From: an uncultured Collinsella sp. | GTDB taxonomy: Bacteria > Actinomycetota > Coriobacteriia > Coriobacteriales > Coriobacteriaceae | Assembly: GCA_934630735.1 (NCBI GenBank) | Contig: CAKTWK010000005.1 | Coordinates: 1 to 64,000 of the forward strand | DNA length: 64,000 nucleotides | Direction: 5' to 3' | Shown here: piece by piece, positions 1 through 7,073 of the stretch | Layout: every line of letters starts with the position of its first letter | How positions within the stretch are numbered: the first letter of the stretch is position 1 | Position numbers and translations under genes: made by a program | Notes under the pieces: generated by a model | Told to the model about the DNA's origin: nothing | What the model saw: only the letters and a program-made list of their open reading frames with translations | Database searches by the model: none

Positions 1-76
1 CCACGGGGCGCCCGAGCGTGTTTTCGGGGCCGAGTACCAGATAGGCCGAGATATCAAGGTTGTCGCGGATGCTCAT
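1..76 (-). CDS. thiE: Thiamine-phosphate synthase ThiE, N-terminal fragment
   Basis: Only the first 25 codons are inside the window; the gene runs off the left edge. The peptide begins MSIRDNLDISAYLVLGPEN, and the short strand ending in YLVLG fits the first beta strand of the ThiE barrel, which joins HMP-pyrophosphate and thiazole phosphate into thiamine phosphate. Its ATG overlaps the stop of the upstream thiamine-binding gene (ATGA), so translation is probably coupled. Assignment rests mostly on the operon: thiM and a thiamine-binding protein lie upstream behind a TPP riboswitch. A different thiamine gene cannot be excluded from so short a piece. Confidence 0.6.
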   Translation of the reverse strand, partial: MSIRDNLDISAYLVLGPENTLGRPV

Positions 77-414
77 TGTGCTTCCTCCTGCTTTTTGATC
101 TGTGCTTCCATGCGCTTGAGTTTGCCGGTCATGGTGTCGGTAAATCCGGGTCGAATATCGGCTTTGAGCACGACTTCGGTGCGGATGCCCTTGCTCGCTA
201 ACACAAAGGTTGCGTCGCGCACGACCTGCATGACCTCGTCCCAGTCGCCCTCGATCTCGGTGAACATCGAGGTGGTGCGGTTGGGAAGGCCGCTCTCGCG
301 AATGACGCGCACGACCTCGGCGACCTCGGCGGACAGCTCATCGCCGGTGCCGCACGGGGCGATGGCCACGGCGACGAGCGTGTTCATGCCGGCGTTGGTT
401 GCGGGTTCGGACAT
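73..414 (-). CDS. MTH1187-family thiamine-binding protein
   Basis: A 113-residue protein of the MTH1187/YkoF-like family (formerly DUF77), small ferredoxin-like proteins that bind thiamine or its precursors in the cytoplasm. Family features are the start LVAVAIAPCGTGDELSAEV, the segment GLPNRTTSMFTEIEGDWDEV and the helix DATFVLASKG. It starts three bases after the thiM stop and its own stop overlaps the thiE start, so it sits in the middle of a tightly packed thiM-binding protein-thiE operon under the TPP riboswitch. A role in buffering or delivering thiazole/thiamine intermediates is inferred from this setting. Confidence 0.8.
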   Translation of the reverse strand: MSEPATNAGMNTLVAVAIAPCGTGDELSAEVAEVVRVIRESGLPNRTTSMFTEIEGDWDEVMQVVRDATFVLASKGIRTEVVLKADIRPGFTDTMTGKLKRMEAQIKKQEEAQ

Positions 415-417
415 GGC

Positions 418-1257
418 TTATGCCTCCTCGAGCTCGAGTCGGTTATCGGCGATGTCTTGGGCGGTTGCGCGGTAGAGCTCGTCGATAAAGGCGACCTTAA
501 AGCTTGCCGGGGCATCGGCGACAGCGGCGGCACGCGTGCCGGCCACGTTGTAGACGGCGGTGCCGCAGACTGCCGCCGTAAACGGATCGGCAGCACAGGC
601 GTACACGGCCAGCACGCCGCCCTGCGAGCAGCCGCAGCCGGTGATCTTGGACATGAGCGGGCTGCCTCCGTGGGACTTGGCCACGGTCGTGCCGTCGGTG
701 ATCAGGTCGACTTCGCCCGAGACCACTACGGCGCCGCCGGTGTAGCGGGCGAGCGCCACGGCGGCATCGCGGGCGGCATCGACCGTGTCGGTGGTATCGA
801 CACCACGCACGCGGCTCAGATCGGCCGCCTCGCCCTCAAGACCCCACAGGCCGGCGAGCGCGATAATCTCGGAGGCGTTGCCGCGCACGATGGCGGGTTT
901 GTACTGCTTGAGCTCGTTTACCAGCTGGGTGCGCAGGCTACCGATGCCCAGGCCAACCGGATCGAGCACCCAGGGCTTGCCGGCATCGTGTGCCGCCTTG
1001 GCCGCGCGGGGAATCGTCTGCTCGTAGATGGGGAAGAGTGTGCCCATGTTGAGATAGATGGCGCCGCCGCCGGCAACGAGCGCCTCGCCCTCGTCTGGCA
1101 GATAGACCATGGCGGCCGAACCGCCCACGGCGAGCTGGGCATTGGCGACAAAGTCGATCGTCACCGTGTTGGTGATGGAGCCCGCCATCGGATTGGTGGC
1201 TCGAATCTCCTCTACGGCCTTGACCACATTTTGCTTAAGCTGTTCCGAATCAATCAC
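418..1257 (-). CDS. thiM: Hydroxyethylthiazole kinase
   Basis: 279 residues, normal for ThiM, which phosphorylates 4-methyl-5-(2-hydroxyethyl)thiazole in thiamine salvage. Diagnostic stretches are ITNTVTIDFVANAQLAVGGSAAMV near the N terminus (shown in two parts by family logic: ITNTV, then NAQLAVGGS), KPWVLDPVGLG, IVRGNASEI and the anion-hole/catalytic stretch KITGCGCSQGG. I start it at GTG 1257 rather than the ATG at 1356, because AAGGAGGC (1265-1272) is correctly spaced and the longer reading would translate the riboswitch and terminator. It is the first gene of the operon, three bases ahead of the thiamine-binding gene, and is controlled by the riboswitch upstream. Confidence 0.92.
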   Translation of the reverse strand: MIDSEQLKQNVVKAVEEIRATNPMAGSITNTVTIDFVANAQLAVGGSAAMVYLPDEGEALVAGGGAIYLNMGTLFPIYEQTIPRAAKAAHDAGKPWVLDPVGLGIGSLRTQLVNELKQYKPAIVRGNASEIIALAGLWGLEGEAADLSRVRGVDTTDTVDAARDAAVALARYTGGAVVVSGEVDLITDGTTVAKSHGGSPLMSKITGCGCSQGGVLAVYACAADPFTAAVCGTAVYNVAGTRAAAVADAPASFKVAFIDELYRATAQDIADNRLELEEA

Positions 1258-1275
1258 TGCACATGCCTCCTTGGC

Positions 1276-1309
1276 ATAGAAAAGGGGCGCTGTGCATAGA
1301 CAGCGCCCC
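1276..1309 (-). terminator. Riboswitch-linked attenuator hairpin
   Basis: On the minus strand GGGGCGCTGT (1309-1300) pairs perfectly with ACAGCGCCCC (1293-1284) around a six-base loop, followed by TTTTC. It lies between the TPP aptamer and the thiM Shine-Dalgarno, where a thiamine-pyrophosphate-dependent transcription terminator is expected. Confidence 0.85.
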
Positions 1310-1317
1310 TGTAAAGG

Positions 1318-1415
1318 CGGCATGCTCCCTACGCCAGCATTAACTGACAGGTTCAAAGGATTGGGCCCTATGCTCTCTCAGCCTTGTGGTTTGCACCGCC
1401 GGCACTCCCGCATCG
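1318..1415 (-). promoter_or_regulatory. TPP riboswitch (THI element)
   Basis: Read on the minus strand the leader carries the hallmark blocks of the thiamine pyrophosphate aptamer in order: GGCTGAGA, TTTGAACCTG and the terminal TTAATGCTGGCGTAGGGA. It precedes a strong intrinsic terminator and thiM, so ligand-bound RNA should terminate transcription. The exact P1 boundaries are uncertain. Confidence 0.93.
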
Positions 1416-1440
1416 AATCTGTTGCTCCCTATACTAACGC

Positions 1441-1475
1441 ACCTGCCAAAAAGGGACAGATTTATTTTGGCAGGT
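1441..1475 (+). repeat. GGGACAG-loop palindromic repeat, copy 1
   Basis: ACCTGCCAAAA (1441-1451) and its complement TTTTGGCAGGT (1465-1475) flank AGGGACAGATT. It is the mirror of the element at 1509-1543 and belongs to the same family as 57084-57118, 30004-30034 and 42979-43009, where the arms change but GGGACAG stays. Confidence 0.75.
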
Positions 1476-1495
1476 GGCAGCAGGGGGTGCTGCAT

Positions 1496-1543
1496 TTTCC
1501 CAGATAAAACCTGCCAAAATAAACCTGTCCCTTATTGGCAGGT
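1496..1543 (-). repeat. GGGACAG-loop palindromic repeat, copy 2
   Basis: The stretch from TTTTCCCAGATAAAACC through the palindrome ACCTGCCAA...TTGGCAGGT is nearly identical to 57070-57118, with one visible difference in the loop-side arm (TTATT here, TTTTT there). Read on the minus strand the loop is AGGGACAGG. Together with copy 1 it makes an inverted pair around a small GCAGC...GCTGC hairpin, between thiM and the HAD gene. Confidence 0.8.
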
Positions 1544-1581
1544 CGTTACAATGGTTACGGTGAAAATGACTGGGGGACTCT

Positions 1582-2490
1582 ATGATCAAACTTGTGCTGA
1601 CCGATATGGACGATACGCTGATTTCAGCCGGGCATGACGGTGCCAGTGACTACGCCATTGAGGGCATTCATGCCATGCAGGCGGCGGGTCTGCACTTTGG
1701 CCCGGTTTCGGGTCGCCAGCCGTCCGCGATGGGCTGGATGTTCAAAAATCGTTCCGAGTGCTTTTCGACCGGTGCGTTCTGCAACGGCCAAGTCATGTTT
1801 GTCGACGGTCAGGCGGTCGCTTCGCGCGCGACCGACAACGATGCCCTGATGCGTCTGGCCGATTACCTCGAACAAGAGACCAACGATACCTATCTAAAGG
1901 TCTACAGCCTGGGTGACGACTTTTGGGATAACGATGCCTATTGCGTGACGAGCGACCCCGAGCGCGTGCGTCGCGCCATGGAGTCGGGCGGCAACGCATG
2001 GCTCAAGGGCGAAGAAGCCCCGTGCCGTCCTGTTATCGATGATGCCCCGGTATACAAGGCGAATATCTGGAGTGCCCGTTCGCGTGAGGAGCTCGCAGAG
2101 CTACGCGAGCGCGTTGCCGCTGAGGTGCCGGAGCTCTCGCTTGTGTTTCCCAACAACCGCGTGCGCCTGTTCGATATCCTTCCAGCAGGTTGGGACAAGG
2201 GTTGCGCCGCCCTGGAGCTGGCGCGTGCTTTGGACCTGACGCTCGACGAGGTGGCCGTATTCGGTGATTCCGATAACGATCTACCCATGATCGATGCCGT
2301 TCCCAACTCCGTTGCAGTCGCCAATGCCAACGAGGCTGTCACGGCTGCCGCGCGCTGGCATATCGGCGCTGCGGTGGACGATGCGGTTGCCGGGGCTCTG
2401 CATCAGATTGCCGCCTGCGCTGCGACGGGGGAGATGCCGCCGTTTATGCGTCAGATGGATGCGACGGGTTTCGACGTCACGAACGTCTAG
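1582..2490 (+). CDS. HAD-superfamily (Cof-type, IIB) phosphatase
   Basis: 302 residues. The catalytic motif DMDDT is at residues 8-12 (nucleophile D8, acid D10), and the magnesium-binding motif GDSDNDLPM lies near residues 228-236. The long segment between them is the type IIB cap. Members hydrolyse small phosphorylated metabolites such as sugar phosphates, pyridoxal phosphate or flavin phosphates; the substrate cannot be read from sequence. GGGGGA just upstream supports the ATG. The LysR gene begins 10 bases after the stop, so the two are probably one transcript and the regulator may control the phosphatase as well as the downstream methyltransferase. Confidence 0.88.
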   Translation: MIKLVLTDMDDTLISAGHDGASDYAIEGIHAMQAAGLHFGPVSGRQPSAMGWMFKNRSECFSTGAFCNGQVMFVDGQAVASRATDNDALMRLADYLEQETNDTYLKVYSLGDDFWDNDAYCVTSDPERVRRAMESGGNAWLKGEEAPCRPVIDDAPVYKANIWSARSREELAELRERVAAEVPELSLVFPNNRVRLFDILPAGWDKGCAALELARALDLTLDEVAVFGDSDNDLPMIDAVPNSVAVANANEAVTAAARWHIGAAVDDAVAGALHQIAACAATGEMPPFMRQMDATGFDVTNV

Positions 2491-2500
2491 GGAGGGCGCT

Positions 2501-3397
2501 ATGAAGCTTCAGCAGCTCAGATATGTCGTCAAAGTTGCCGAATGCGGCAGCATCACCGAGGCCTCGCGCCGACTCTTTGTGTCGCAGCCTTCGATTACCG
2601 CGTCGATCCGCGATCTCGAAAACGAGATGGGTGTGCATATCTTTGAGCGCACCAACAAGGGTGTCATTGTGTCCGAGGAGGGCGAGACCTTCTTGGGCTA
2701 CGCGCGCCAGGTACTCGACCAGGCCGACCTGCTCGAGGGCAAGTACAAGGGCGCGTCCGAGCAGGTGCCGCACTTTAGTGTGAGCTGCCAGCATTATTCC
2801 TTTGCCGTTAATGCGTTTGTCGATGTGATCCGTGAGTTCGATGCCGCGCGCTATGACTTTACCCTGCGCGAGGAGCAGACTCACGAGATTATCGAGGACG
2901 TCGCGCATATGAAAAGCGAACTGGGCATCCTGTACTTATCCGAGCATAACCGCGAGGTTATCGAGCGCATGCTCGCCGCCAACGAGCTCGTATTCGAGGG
3001 GCTTTTCTGCGCCGCGCCGCATGTCTTTGTATGCGCCGATCATCCACTGGCGGACCACGCTAGCGTGACGCTCGAAGATCTCGAGGACTATCCGTTTTTA
3101 TCCTACGAACAGGGCAGCTACAACTCGTTTTATTATTCCGAGGAACTGACCTCGACCTTTGAACGCCGCAAGAATATCCGCGTGCGCGACCGTGCGACGT
3201 TGTTCAACCTGGCCATGGGCCTCAACGGCTACACGGTGTGTTCGGGCGTGATCAGCCATGAACTCAACGGCCCCGGCATTATCTCGATTCCGCTCGATGT
3301 GGACGAGTACATGGAGATTGGCATCATCACGCGCAAGAACACGACACTCACGCGCTACGGCCAAGCCTATATCGACGCGATTCGTCAGCACATCTAG
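2501..3397 (+). CDS. LysR-family transcriptional regulator
   Basis: 298 residues with a classical LysR winged helix at residues 1-60 (MKLQQLRYVVKVAECGSIT, then ASRRLFVSQPSITASIRDLE) followed by a two-lobed effector domain from about residue 90. The open frame extends upstream into the HAD gene, but the ATG at 2501 has GGAGG six bases ahead and begins exactly at the domain start. It is followed by the MetE-like gene, with a LysR-type inverted repeat (3444-3466) between them, so it probably controls that gene in response to a sulphur or one-carbon metabolite. The effector is not identifiable from sequence. Confidence 0.88.
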   Translation: MKLQQLRYVVKVAECGSITEASRRLFVSQPSITASIRDLENEMGVHIFERTNKGVIVSEEGETFLGYARQVLDQADLLEGKYKGASEQVPHFSVSCQHYSFAVNAFVDVIREFDAARYDFTLREEQTHEIIEDVAHMKSELGILYLSEHNREVIERMLAANELVFEGLFCAAPHVFVCADHPLADHASVTLEDLEDYPFLSYEQGSYNSFYYSEELTSTFERRKNIRVRDRATLFNLAMGLNGYTVCSGVISHELNGPGIISIPLDVDEYMEIGIITRKNTTLTRYGQAYIDAIRQHI

Positions 3398-3443
3398 ACT
3401 GCTGCGTTCTGCACGGGTCAAATCTCTTTATGGCAGTCCCAAC

Positions 3444-3466
3444 TGATATAGGAAGCATCTATATCA
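3444..3466. promoter_or_regulatory. Putative LysR operator ahead of the MetE-like gene
   Basis: Perfect inverted repeat TGATATAG-N7-CTATATCA, containing the T-N11-A pattern typical of LysR boxes, about 87 bases before the MetE-like start. It lies in the short A/T-rich spacer between a LysR gene and its likely target. Confidence 0.55.
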
Positions 3467-3552
3467 AACTGTTATAAACGTATATTTTACGATGGCCATA
3501 TGAGCGCTCATACTCTGTCCCAGTAAAGCAACCAATGCAAAGGGAGATATCT

Positions 3553-4686
3553 ATGAGCACTTCAATTCAACCGAACGCGCCGTTTCGCGCTGATATCGTC
3601 GGCAGCTTTCTTCGTCCGCAGACCGTAAAGGATGCCCGCGCTGCCTATGCGGCAGGCACGCTTGATGCGGAGGAGCTTAAGGCCGTCGAGGATGAGGCTA
3701 TTCGCGACCTGGTGGACAAGCAAAAGGCCGCCGGTCTGCAGGTCATCACCGATGGCGAGTTCCGCCGCAGCTACTGGCACCTCGATTTTATGTGGGGGCT
3801 GAACGGCGTCGAGCGTCGCACCTCGCGTACGGGCTATATGTTCCACGATGAGGAGACCACCGCCGACACCGCCGTGGTAACCGGTCCCATTAGCGGCGAG
3901 AGTCATCCGTTCGTCGAGCACTTCAAATTTGTCAAGGCGCTCGAGGGGGAGGGCCAGGTCACGCGGCAAACCATTCCGGCGCCGATTCAGACGTTCTCCG
4001 AAGTCACGCTCGACCGCTGCGATGGCCAGCAGGAGAGCCTGCGCGCTGTCTATAAGACCGACGAAGAGCTCGCCGACGCCATCGCGGCGGCATACCGCAC
4101 CGTGATTGCCGACCTGTATGCCGCAGGCTGCCGCAACATTCAATTTGATGACTGCACCTGGGGCATCTATTGCGATACCGACTTTGTGGCAAAGACTGGT
4201 ATGAGCCCGGTCGACCTGCAAAAGGTGTCCGAGCTGGGCGTGGCGCTCAACAACGCCGCCATCGCGGGCAAGCCCGACGACCTGGTCATCAACACGCATG
4301 TGTGCCGTGGTAATTACCACTCTACCTATGCCTTCGAGGGCGGCTACGACCCCATCGCGCCGTATCTGTTCGCACACGAGAACGTCGATGCGTTCTACCT
4401 TGAGTTCGATACACCGCGCGCCGGTGGCTTTGAGCCGCTGAAGTATGTTGCCCCCGGCAAGAAGGTCGTGTTGGGCCTAGTGACCACCAAGGCCGCTGAG
4501 CTTGAGGATGAGGATGCCATCGTTGAGCGTATTCACGAGGCTGCAAAGTATGTTCCGCTCGAGAACCTGTATCTGTCTCCGCAGTGTGGCTTTGCCAGCT
4601 GCGAGATTGGCAACAAGCTGACCGAGGACGAGCAGTGGGCGAAGATCGCGCTGGTCAGGCGCATCGCCGAACGCGTTTGGAAATAG
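3553..4686 (+). CDS. MetE C-terminal-domain-like cobalamin-independent methyltransferase
   Basis: 377 residues, the length of the stand-alone MetE C-terminal barrel (YxjG/YxjH type) and about half of full MetE. It begins with FRADIVGSFLRP and VITDGEFRRSYWHLDF. Candidate zinc ligands are the His and Cys of NTHVCRGNY and the Cys of SPQCGFAS, as in MetE. Full MetE moves a methyl group from methyltetrahydrofolate to homocysteine; short forms may use other methyl donors, so the donor is uncertain. An upstream in-frame ATG at 3535 exists, but 3553 begins at the family start with AGGGAGAT ahead. Control by the preceding LysR protein is inferred. Confidence 0.85.
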   Translation: MSTSIQPNAPFRADIVGSFLRPQTVKDARAAYAAGTLDAEELKAVEDEAIRDLVDKQKAAGLQVITDGEFRRSYWHLDFMWGLNGVERRTSRTGYMFHDEETTADTAVVTGPISGESHPFVEHFKFVKALEGEGQVTRQTIPAPIQTFSEVTLDRCDGQQESLRAVYKTDEELADAIAAAYRTVIADLYAAGCRNIQFDDCTWGIYCDTDFVAKTGMSPVDLQKVSELGVALNNAAIAGKPDDLVINTHVCRGNYHSTYAFEGGYDPIAPYLFAHENVDAFYLEFDTPRAGGFEPLKYVAPGKKVVLGLVTTKAAELEDEDAIVERIHEAAKYVPLENLYLSPQCGFASCEIGNKLTEDEQWAKIALVRRIAERVWK

Positions 4687-4808
4687 CGCTAGCGTTTGCA
4701 GGTGGCGGCGCGTGCGAGGCACTGCGTATCGCGTACAATGGTTCGGATCGTATCGTTCGGGCAGGTTATCCAATATGCCCGATCGCCCTTCCATTCGAAA
4801 GGACATCC

Positions 4809-6143
4809 ATGTCCCAGTCTTCGACGCCCGCCGTCGCCGATGCCATCTACGATGCGTCATCGCTCGGCCGCCCGCGCATGTTCCTACTCGGTCTGCAGCA
4901 TCTATTCGCGATGTTTGGCGCCACGGTGTTGGTGCCCGTGCTCACCGGTCTCTCGGTGTCGGCAACGCTTTTGTTTGCCGGCTTGGGCACGCTGCTGTTC
5001 CACTTCCTGTCGCGCGGCAAGGTACCGGCCTTCTTGGGCTCGTCGTTTGCCTTTATTGCCGGTTATGCCGCAATCGCGCCCAACGGCGAGGCCGAGCTTT
5101 TGCCCTACGCCTGCCTGGGTGTAGCCTGCGCCGGCCTGCTCTATCCGGTGCTGGCGGCCCTGTTCCGCGCGTTTGGCGCCAAGCGCGTCATGCGCTTCTT
5201 TCCGCCGGTGGTGACCGGCCCCATCGTCATTTCGATCGGCCTAATCTTGGCAAGCTCTGCCATCGCTAACTGCCAGACCAATTGGCTTGTTGCCGTTGTC
5301 GCTGTGGCTGTGATCGTCATCTGCAACATCTGGGGCCGCGGCATGGTCAAGATCGTGCCGATTCTGCTGGGCGTTGTGGTGAGCTATGCCGTTGCGGCTG
5401 CGCTGGGCGAGGTCGACTTCTCTGGCGTCGCAGCCGCTCCCTGGGTTGGCTTGCCCATCGTGTGGGACAACACCGTGTTTGCGCTCTTTGGGCCTCAGTT
5501 CGATAGCGGCCTTGCCACGACTGCCATCATCACCATCATGCCGCTGGCCTTTGCGACTATGATCGAGCATATTGGTGATATCTCCGCTATCGGCTCGACT
5601 TGCGAGCGCAACTACATTGCCGATCCCGGCCTGCATCGCACCCTGCTTGGCGATGGCCTGGCGACCATTCTCGCATCGCTCTTTGGCGCTCCGGCTAACA
5701 CCACCTATGGCGAGAACACCGGTGTGCTTGCCCTGACGCGTGTGTTTGACCCGCGCGTGATTCGCATTGCCGCGTGTTGCGCCATTGTGCTCTCGTTCTG
5801 CCCCAAGTTCGCGGCTGTCATTGCGGCCATGCCGGCGTGTGTGATCGGCGGCGTGTCACTCGTGCTCTATGGCATGATCAGTGCGGTAGGTGTGCGTAAC
5901 CTCATCGAGAACCAGGTCGATTTCCAGAACAACCGCAACGTGCTGGTGGCCGCTCTGGTGCTGGTGCTTTCACTCGGCATTGCTTACAGCACTGCCGGTG
6001 CTATCGTGTTGGAGCTGGGCGGCGTGACCATTTCGCTTTCGGGTCTTGCCGTGGGTTCGCTGGTGGGCATTGTGCTCAATGCCATCCTACCGGGTAACGA
6101 CTTTGAGTTTGATGTCTCCGAGCTTGAGGAGGCTGCTGAGTAA
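4809..6143 (+). CDS. uraA: Uracil/nucleobase permease, NCS2 family (UraA-like)
   Basis: 444 residues forming about 14 hydrophobic segments. The N terminus carries the UraA signature GLQHLFAMFGATVLVPVLTG and the following GSSFAFIAGY. The substrate-site stretch MIEHIGDISAIG keeps the conserved glutamate and histidine of TM8, and TTYGENTGVLALTRV in TM10 matches uracil carriers. The protein should import uracil with protons across the cytoplasmic membrane. The frame is open further upstream, but ATG 4809 is preceded by AAAGGA and starts at the family boundary. No biosynthetic neighbours support pyrimidine specificity, so xanthine or another nucleobase remains possible. Confidence 0.88.
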   Translation: MSQSSTPAVADAIYDASSLGRPRMFLLGLQHLFAMFGATVLVPVLTGLSVSATLLFAGLGTLLFHFLSRGKVPAFLGSSFAFIAGYAAIAPNGEAELLPYACLGVACAGLLYPVLAALFRAFGAKRVMRFFPPVVTGPIVISIGLILASSAIANCQTNWLVAVVAVAVIVICNIWGRGMVKIVPILLGVVVSYAVAAALGEVDFSGVAAAPWVGLPIVWDNTVFALFGPQFDSGLATTAIITIMPLAFATMIEHIGDISAIGSTCERNYIADPGLHRTLLGDGLATILASLFGAPANTTYGENTGVLALTRVFDPRVIRIAACCAIVLSFCPKFAAVIAAMPACVIGGVSLVLYGMISAVGVRNLIENQVDFQNNRNVLVAALVLVLSLGIAYSTAGAIVLELGGVTISLSGLAVGSLVGIVLNAILPGNDFEFDVSELEEAAE

Positions 6144-6163
6144 CAACTGCGTCCAGCTGAATC

Positions 6164-6202
6164 AAAAAATGGCGCCCATGCGTACGCGCGGGCGTCATTT
6201 TT
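6164..6202. terminator. Bidirectional terminator between permease and esterase
   Basis: AAAAAATGGCGCCC pairs imperfectly with GGGCGTCATTTTT, giving a stem with A/T runs on both flanks. It serves the convergent uraA-like and esterase genes and overlaps the esterase stop. Confidence 0.75.
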
Positions 6203-6866
6203 AATGCGTCAATATCCAGTGGATGCCACGTGCCATGCGCAGATCGGTTTGGGCAAAGTGATTGCCGGGGTTGAGCTCCAGCGTTGTTGGAATGCCGCGC
6301 GCGACGAGCAACGCTTCCATCGCGCGTGTGTCGTCGAGTACATGCCGCATCATGCGGTTGGGCGTTTTGGTTTCCTTTTTGCCGAGCGATAGATAGACGG
6401 CGTCGGGCGTAACTGCCATCGCGTGCTCGTGAGCATAGTCGACAAAGTCGGGAAACCACAACGACCCCGATGCGCTTGCGGCGCGGCTAAAGGCGTCGGT
6501 TTGCCAGAGGGACCAGAGCGCAAAGAGGCCCGCGAGCGAGTAGCCGGCAATGCCGCGCCAGGTGGGCGGCTGAGGAAGCGACGACTCGGCCTCTGGGATT
6601 ATCCAGTTCAACAGCTCATCGAGAAATCCGGAAGCCTGACCGCCAAAGGGCTCGGCATCGCGCACGGTTCCGTCGCATCCCCAGGGGCTCAGCTCGCGAT
6701 TCCAGTTGAGGCTGCCAATGCCGACAAGCGTGAAGGGCGGGCAGTTGAGCTCTCGGCAGCGTTCATAAACCTCCGCGCCGTCGCCCATGACCACGGGAAG
6801 ATAGATGACTGGTGCGCTTTCGGCATGCTGTGCATGAACGGTTATCTGCTTTTGATGCGCTTCCAT
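6201..6866 (-). CDS. Alpha/beta-hydrolase esterase (BesA/Fes-like family)
   Basis: 221 residues with the nucleophile elbow GYSLAG and a late histidine in NPGNHFAQ, the arrangement of the predicted esterase family that includes ferri-siderophore esterases and bile-acid-like esterases (COG2819). There is no signal peptide, so it is cytoplasmic. I take ATG 6866, the start of MEAHQKQITVHAQ; a start 16 codons upstream at 6914 is also open and neither has a strong Shine-Dalgarno. There are no siderophore genes nearby, so the substrate is unknown. Confidence 0.75.
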   Translation of the reverse strand: MEAHQKQITVHAQHAESAPVIYLPVVMGDGAEVYERCRELNCPPFTLVGIGSLNWNRELSPWGCDGTVRDAEPFGGQASGFLDELLNWIIPEAESSLPQPPTWRGIAGYSLAGLFALWSLWQTDAFSRAASASGSLWFPDFVDYAHEHAMAVTPDAVYLSLGKKETKTPNRMMRHVLDDTRAMEALLVARGIPTTLELNPGNHFAQTDLRMARGIHWILTH

Positions 6867-6920
6867 GACGGGCTTCTCTCGGCGTTGTGATATCGACGGC
6901 CCCCATTGTCGCACGCCGGC

Positions 6921-7047
6921 TCATGCAGGTTGGGCTAGACCAAAGACAATCTCGTGCATACCCTGCGGACGCATATGGAAAACGCCACCGCCGGAGGGGA
7001 GCTCGGCGATGGCGTTGTTAAACGGTGCTGGGACTCGGGGCCTTCGC
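6921..7047 (-). pseudogene. Possible 3' remnant of an unidentified gene
   Basis: The 207-base gap between the esterase and the surface-protein gene holds an open stretch of about 41 codons on the minus strand ending in TGA, encoding ...FNNAIAELPSGGGVFHMRP... up to ...IVFGLAQPA. Codon choice resembles that of real genes here, but there is no start codon with a ribosome site and an in-frame stop lies just upstream. It looks like the tail of a gene cut off when the neighbouring duplication arose. The family is not recognised. Confidence 0.35.
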
Positions 7048-7073
7048 GGGAGCTGTCATGTGCGCAAGGGTGT

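Noticed and set aside
1258..1356. 33-residue N-terminal extension of ThiM
   Set aside because: It would translate the TPP riboswitch and attenuator; GTG 1257 with AAGGAGGC is the better start.
2294..2500. N-terminal extension of the LysR protein into the HAD gene
   Set aside because: The frame is open by chance. The ATG at 2501 has a good ribosome site and starts at the LysR domain.
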